A stretch of DNA of 64,000 bases. It comes from Henriciella algicola. Its GTDB lineage: Bacteria; Pseudomonadota; Alphaproteobacteria; Caulobacterales; Hyphomonadaceae. The stretch covers positions 1,364,001 to 1,428,000 of the forward strand of contig NZ_QWGA01000003.1 of assembly GCF_003576245.1 (NCBI RefSeq), written 5' to 3'. Below are positions 62,208-64,000 of the stretch, in pieces. Position 1 is the stretch's first letter. Each line of letters opens with the position of its first letter. The notes below the pieces were generated by a model that searched no databases, was not told the DNA's origin, and worked only from the letters and a program-made list of their open reading frames with translations. A program made the translations under genes and the position numbers.

Positions 62208-62570
62208 ATGACCAAACATCGCATCTATACGATGGCCTTTTCCAAGGTTTATCCCGCCTATGTCGCCAAGGCGGAGAAGAAGGGCCGAACCAAGGCTGAG
62301 GTCGATGAGATTATCTTCTGGCTGACCGGCCATGATGCGGCGAGCCTTGCCGGCGTCCTGAAGGATGGCACTGATATCGAGACATTCTTCGCGAGCGCGC
62401 CGGCGATGAATCCTGACCGGGGTCTGATCAAGGGCGTCGTCTGCGGCGTGCGGGTCGAGGAGGTCGAGGAAGAGACGATGCGGGAAATCCGCTATCTCGA
62501 CAAACTCATCGATGAGTTGGCAAAGGGAAAGGCGATGGAGAAAATCCTTCGCAGCCCCTCAGCAGCCTGA
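62208..62570 (+). CDS. DUF2200 family protein
   Basis: The 120-residue soluble protein begins [39 protein letters not shown], the DUF2200 hallmark, and ends with a helical segment rich in Glu and Asp. The function is unknown. It is convergent with rbfA (32-bp gap). Confidence 0.9.
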   Translation: MTKHRIYTMAFSKVYPAYVAKAEKKGRTKAEVDEIIFWLTGHDAASLAGVLKDGTDIETFFASAPAMNPDRGLIKGVVCGVRVEEVEEETMREIRYLDKLIDELAKGKAMEKILRSPSAA

Positions 62571-62602
62571 TCGAAAGCAGGGCCGCGTTGGCCTCGCGAA
62601 GC

Positions 62603-63040
62603 CTATTCGTCGTCCTCGTCTTCTTCGTCACCGACAAGGTCGCGTTTGACCTGCGGGCTATTGAAGACCGACTCCATATAAGCGCCTTCATCATAGGAAT
62701 GGTCGGCGATGAAGTGCAGCTGCGGCGTGAACTTCATGTCGATATGCTTGCCGAGACGGCCGCGAATATAGGGGGCCGCCCGGTTCAGTGCCTTGGCGAG
62801 CGCGGTCTGGGCGGCTTCATCCGTCTCGCCCAGCGGTGAGCTGAAGACGTGCGCATGTTTGAGGTCCGGGGAAACGCGAACCTCTCCAATCGTGACATTG
62901 ACGCCCTGAAGCTCCGGATCGCGGAACTCCTCGCGCATCATGATGTCTGTGAGGGCGTGGCGGATCAGCTCACCAGCGCGCAGCTGGCGCTGTGAGGGTT
63001 CATTTGCGGCGGGTGCCTGCGATCGTCTCTTCTTCGCCAT
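62603..63040 (-). CDS. rbfA: 30S ribosome-binding factor A
   Basis: The 145-residue protein is a KH-like factor that helps mature the 16S rRNA 5' end. RAGELIRHALTDIMMREEFRDPELQGVNVTIGEVRVSPDLKHAHVFSSPLG is the RbfA core. The C-terminal DEEDEDDE tail is acidic. It starts inside the 3' end of the preceding gene (41-bp overlap). Confidence 0.95.
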   Translation of the reverse strand: MAKKRRSQAPAANEPSQRQLRAGELIRHALTDIMMREEFRDPELQGVNVTIGEVRVSPDLKHAHVFSSPLGETDEAAQTALAKALNRAAPYIRGRLGKHIDMKFTPQLHFIADHSYDEGAYMESVFNSPQVKRDLVGDEEDEDDE

Positions 63041-63617
63041 CGTGCAATCCTTCTCTCAGACGAGCGCGGAACGCCTGCGCTGCCTGCTTGTCGCGGCCAA
63101 ACCACTTGTCGGGGACGAGCAGCGGATCTGCGCCCCTGAAGGTGATAAGTGTATCACGGCGGCTCTCGCGGACAGACCGGAGCGCGCGCCAGGCGATGCG
63201 TGTCTCTACATCGCCGCGACGGATGTGGAGGCCCGTGGGCGTAAGGTCAATGGCGGTTTCGCTGTCGAGCTCTGCGGCGCGCCCATGATTGTGGCGATAG
63301 GACCAGCGCATGAAGATCAGATACCAGCTGATACCCGCCATGGCAGCGAGCAGGGAAGAGGTCAGCAGGATCCAGTAGTCGGTGAAGGCTGTGCTGGCGA
63401 GCATCTCTCGCGTCACGAACGCGGTGCCTGCAGAAATGACCGGCGCGGTGACACCCGCATAGTAGAGCGCGGTCGGGCCGATATTCGAGGAGCGGGTCTG
63501 GCTGACCAGCCGTTTCATATCCCGGTCACTTGGGGCGCCTGAGATGCTGATGGTTTCGGCATCGGCGGAATAGAGAGGTGTGGCGGCGAGCGATGGCATG
63601 GCCGCCACAAACCACAT
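63000..63617 (-). CDS. Membrane protein with YcxB-like C-terminal domain
   Basis: The 205-residue protein has two predicted helices (about residues 50-66 and 80-101) and a cytoplasmic C-terminal part (AIDLTPTGLHIRRGDVETRIAWRALRSVRESRRDTLITFRGADPLLVPDKWF) of the YcxB-like type. It overlaps rbfA by 41 bp and lies 22 bp after the infB terminator. No function is established. Start could also be at 63599. Confidence 0.65.
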   Translation of the reverse strand: MWFVAAMPSLAATPLYSADAETISISGAPSDRDMKRLVSQTRSSNIGPTALYYAGVTAPVISAGTAFVTREMLASTAFTDYWILLTSSLLAAMAGISWYLIFMRWSYRHNHGRAAELDSETAIDLTPTGLHIRRGDVETRIAWRALRSVRESRRDTLITFRGADPLLVPDKWFGRDKQAAQAFRARLREGLHDGEEETIAGTRRK

Positions 63618-63638
63618 CTTGTTTAACCGCTTATGGAA

Positions 63639-63662
63639 AAAGCCGGGAAATCTCCCGGCTTT
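63639..63662 (-). terminator. Terminator after infB
   Basis: AAAGCCGGGA and TCCCGGCTTT pair around a 4-nt loop. On the minus strand TTTTT follows. It separates infB from the rbfA transcript. Confidence 0.9.
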
Positions 63663-63693
63663 CTCAACTTGATATCAATGTGAGGCAGTGGGC

Positions 63694-64000
63694 CTAGTCG
63701 AGGCGGCGCTCGATCATTTCCACTTCGAAACACTCGATCTTGTCGCCTTCGCGAATGTCTTCGTATTTCTCGAAGGCCATGCCGCACTCCATGCCGGAAG
63801 TAACTTCTGCGACTTCGTCCTTGAAGCGCTTCAGCGTCTTCAGCTTGCCTTCGTGGATCACGACATCGTCGCGCAGCAGGCGGACGCCGCAACCGCGCTT
63901 AACCGTGCCTTCGGACACCTTACAGCCAGCAACCTTGCCGACCTTGGTGATGTTGAAGACTTCCAGAATGTCGGCATAGCCGATGAAGGTTTCGCGCTTC
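63694..64000 (-). CDS. infB: Translation initiation factor IF-2, C-terminal part (partial)
   Basis: The last 101 codons are visible; the gene continues beyond the window edge. [26 protein letters not shown] and [40 protein letters not shown] are the IF-2 domain IV sequences. The N-terminal G-domain is not in this window. The gene stands upstream of the YcxB-like gene and rbfA. Confidence 0.93.
   Translation of the reverse strand, partial: KRETFIGYADILEVFNITKVGKVAGCKVSEGTVKRGCGVRLLRDDVVIHEGKLKTLKRFKDEVAEVTSGMECGMAFEKYEDIREGDKIECFEVEMIERRLD

Overview
The window is about 62% GC by eye, densely coded, and reads as chromosomal DNA of an alphaproteobacterium, probably of the Caulobacterales/Hyphomonadales type. 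Supporting evidence includes alphaproteobacterial marker genes (DUF4167 protein after prfA-prmC, the FYDLN acid-domain protein beside aroA, DUF1150, fabA-fabI), the cmk-rpsA-ihfB block, the infB-rbfA-truB-rpsO-pnp neighbourhood, and many TonB/beta-barrel and secreted proteins. The genus-level guess is an inference; no rRNA is present. No prophage, transposase or CRISPR array was seen.

Layout. 1-8.3 kb: nrdA and nrdB, each with its own NrdR boxes, are separated by a His-rich (zinc-type) TonB-dependent receptor with a small companion gene and by two LpxR-related barrel proteins. 8.3-17.4 kb: DUF4167-prmC-prfA, a MAPEG protein, a CE15-like esterase, a DUF1214/DUF1254 pair, a secreted unknown, a small membrane protein behind a double palindromic operator, a TetR regulator and ispG. 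17.6-27.1 kb: two TadE-like pilus proteins, an MFS transporter, a tyrosine phosphatase, AMP nucleosidase, a GT-C membrane protein, a GT2/GtrA pair and two unknowns. 27.2-31.7 kb: a zinc-type cluster with a ZIP transporter divergent from a ZrgA-like (DUF2796) lipoprotein, an ABC ATPase, an FtsX-like permease and a DUF3299 lipoprotein. 31.7-40.7 kb: mscL, ihfB, rpsA, cmk, a Cds1-like PLP enzyme, an unknown membrane protein, a macrodomain protein, aroA, the FYDLN protein and tRNA-Ala(GGC).

40.8-55.2 kb: a ferredoxin-NADP reductase-like flavoprotein, DUF1150 with a highly structured leader, an S9 peptidase, a 2-hydroxyacid dehydrogenase, an SH3 protein, fabA-fabI, an orphan YjhX/UPF0386 gene between REP-like palindromes, a PD40 protein, an Lrp regulator, two SDRs, a quinone reductase/nitroreductase pair behind an operator-like palindrome, and two CAP-domain proteins flanking uridine kinase. 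55.4-64 kb: pnp, rpsO, truB, rbfA and the 3' end of infB, interrupted by DUF2726, mntP, a BON-MscS channel and DUF2200.

The most interesting non-coding signals are: (i) a REP-like family whose members keep a 14-nt loop while their stem arms change together; (ii) a multi-hairpin leader that hides the Shine-Dalgarno of the DUF1150 gene, a candidate RNA thermometer or other structural switch; (iii) two strong orphan operators. The most coherent system is a zinc-acquisition set dispersed over two loci. I did not find a clearly new multi-gene system; the novel candidates are mostly regulatory or single-gene.
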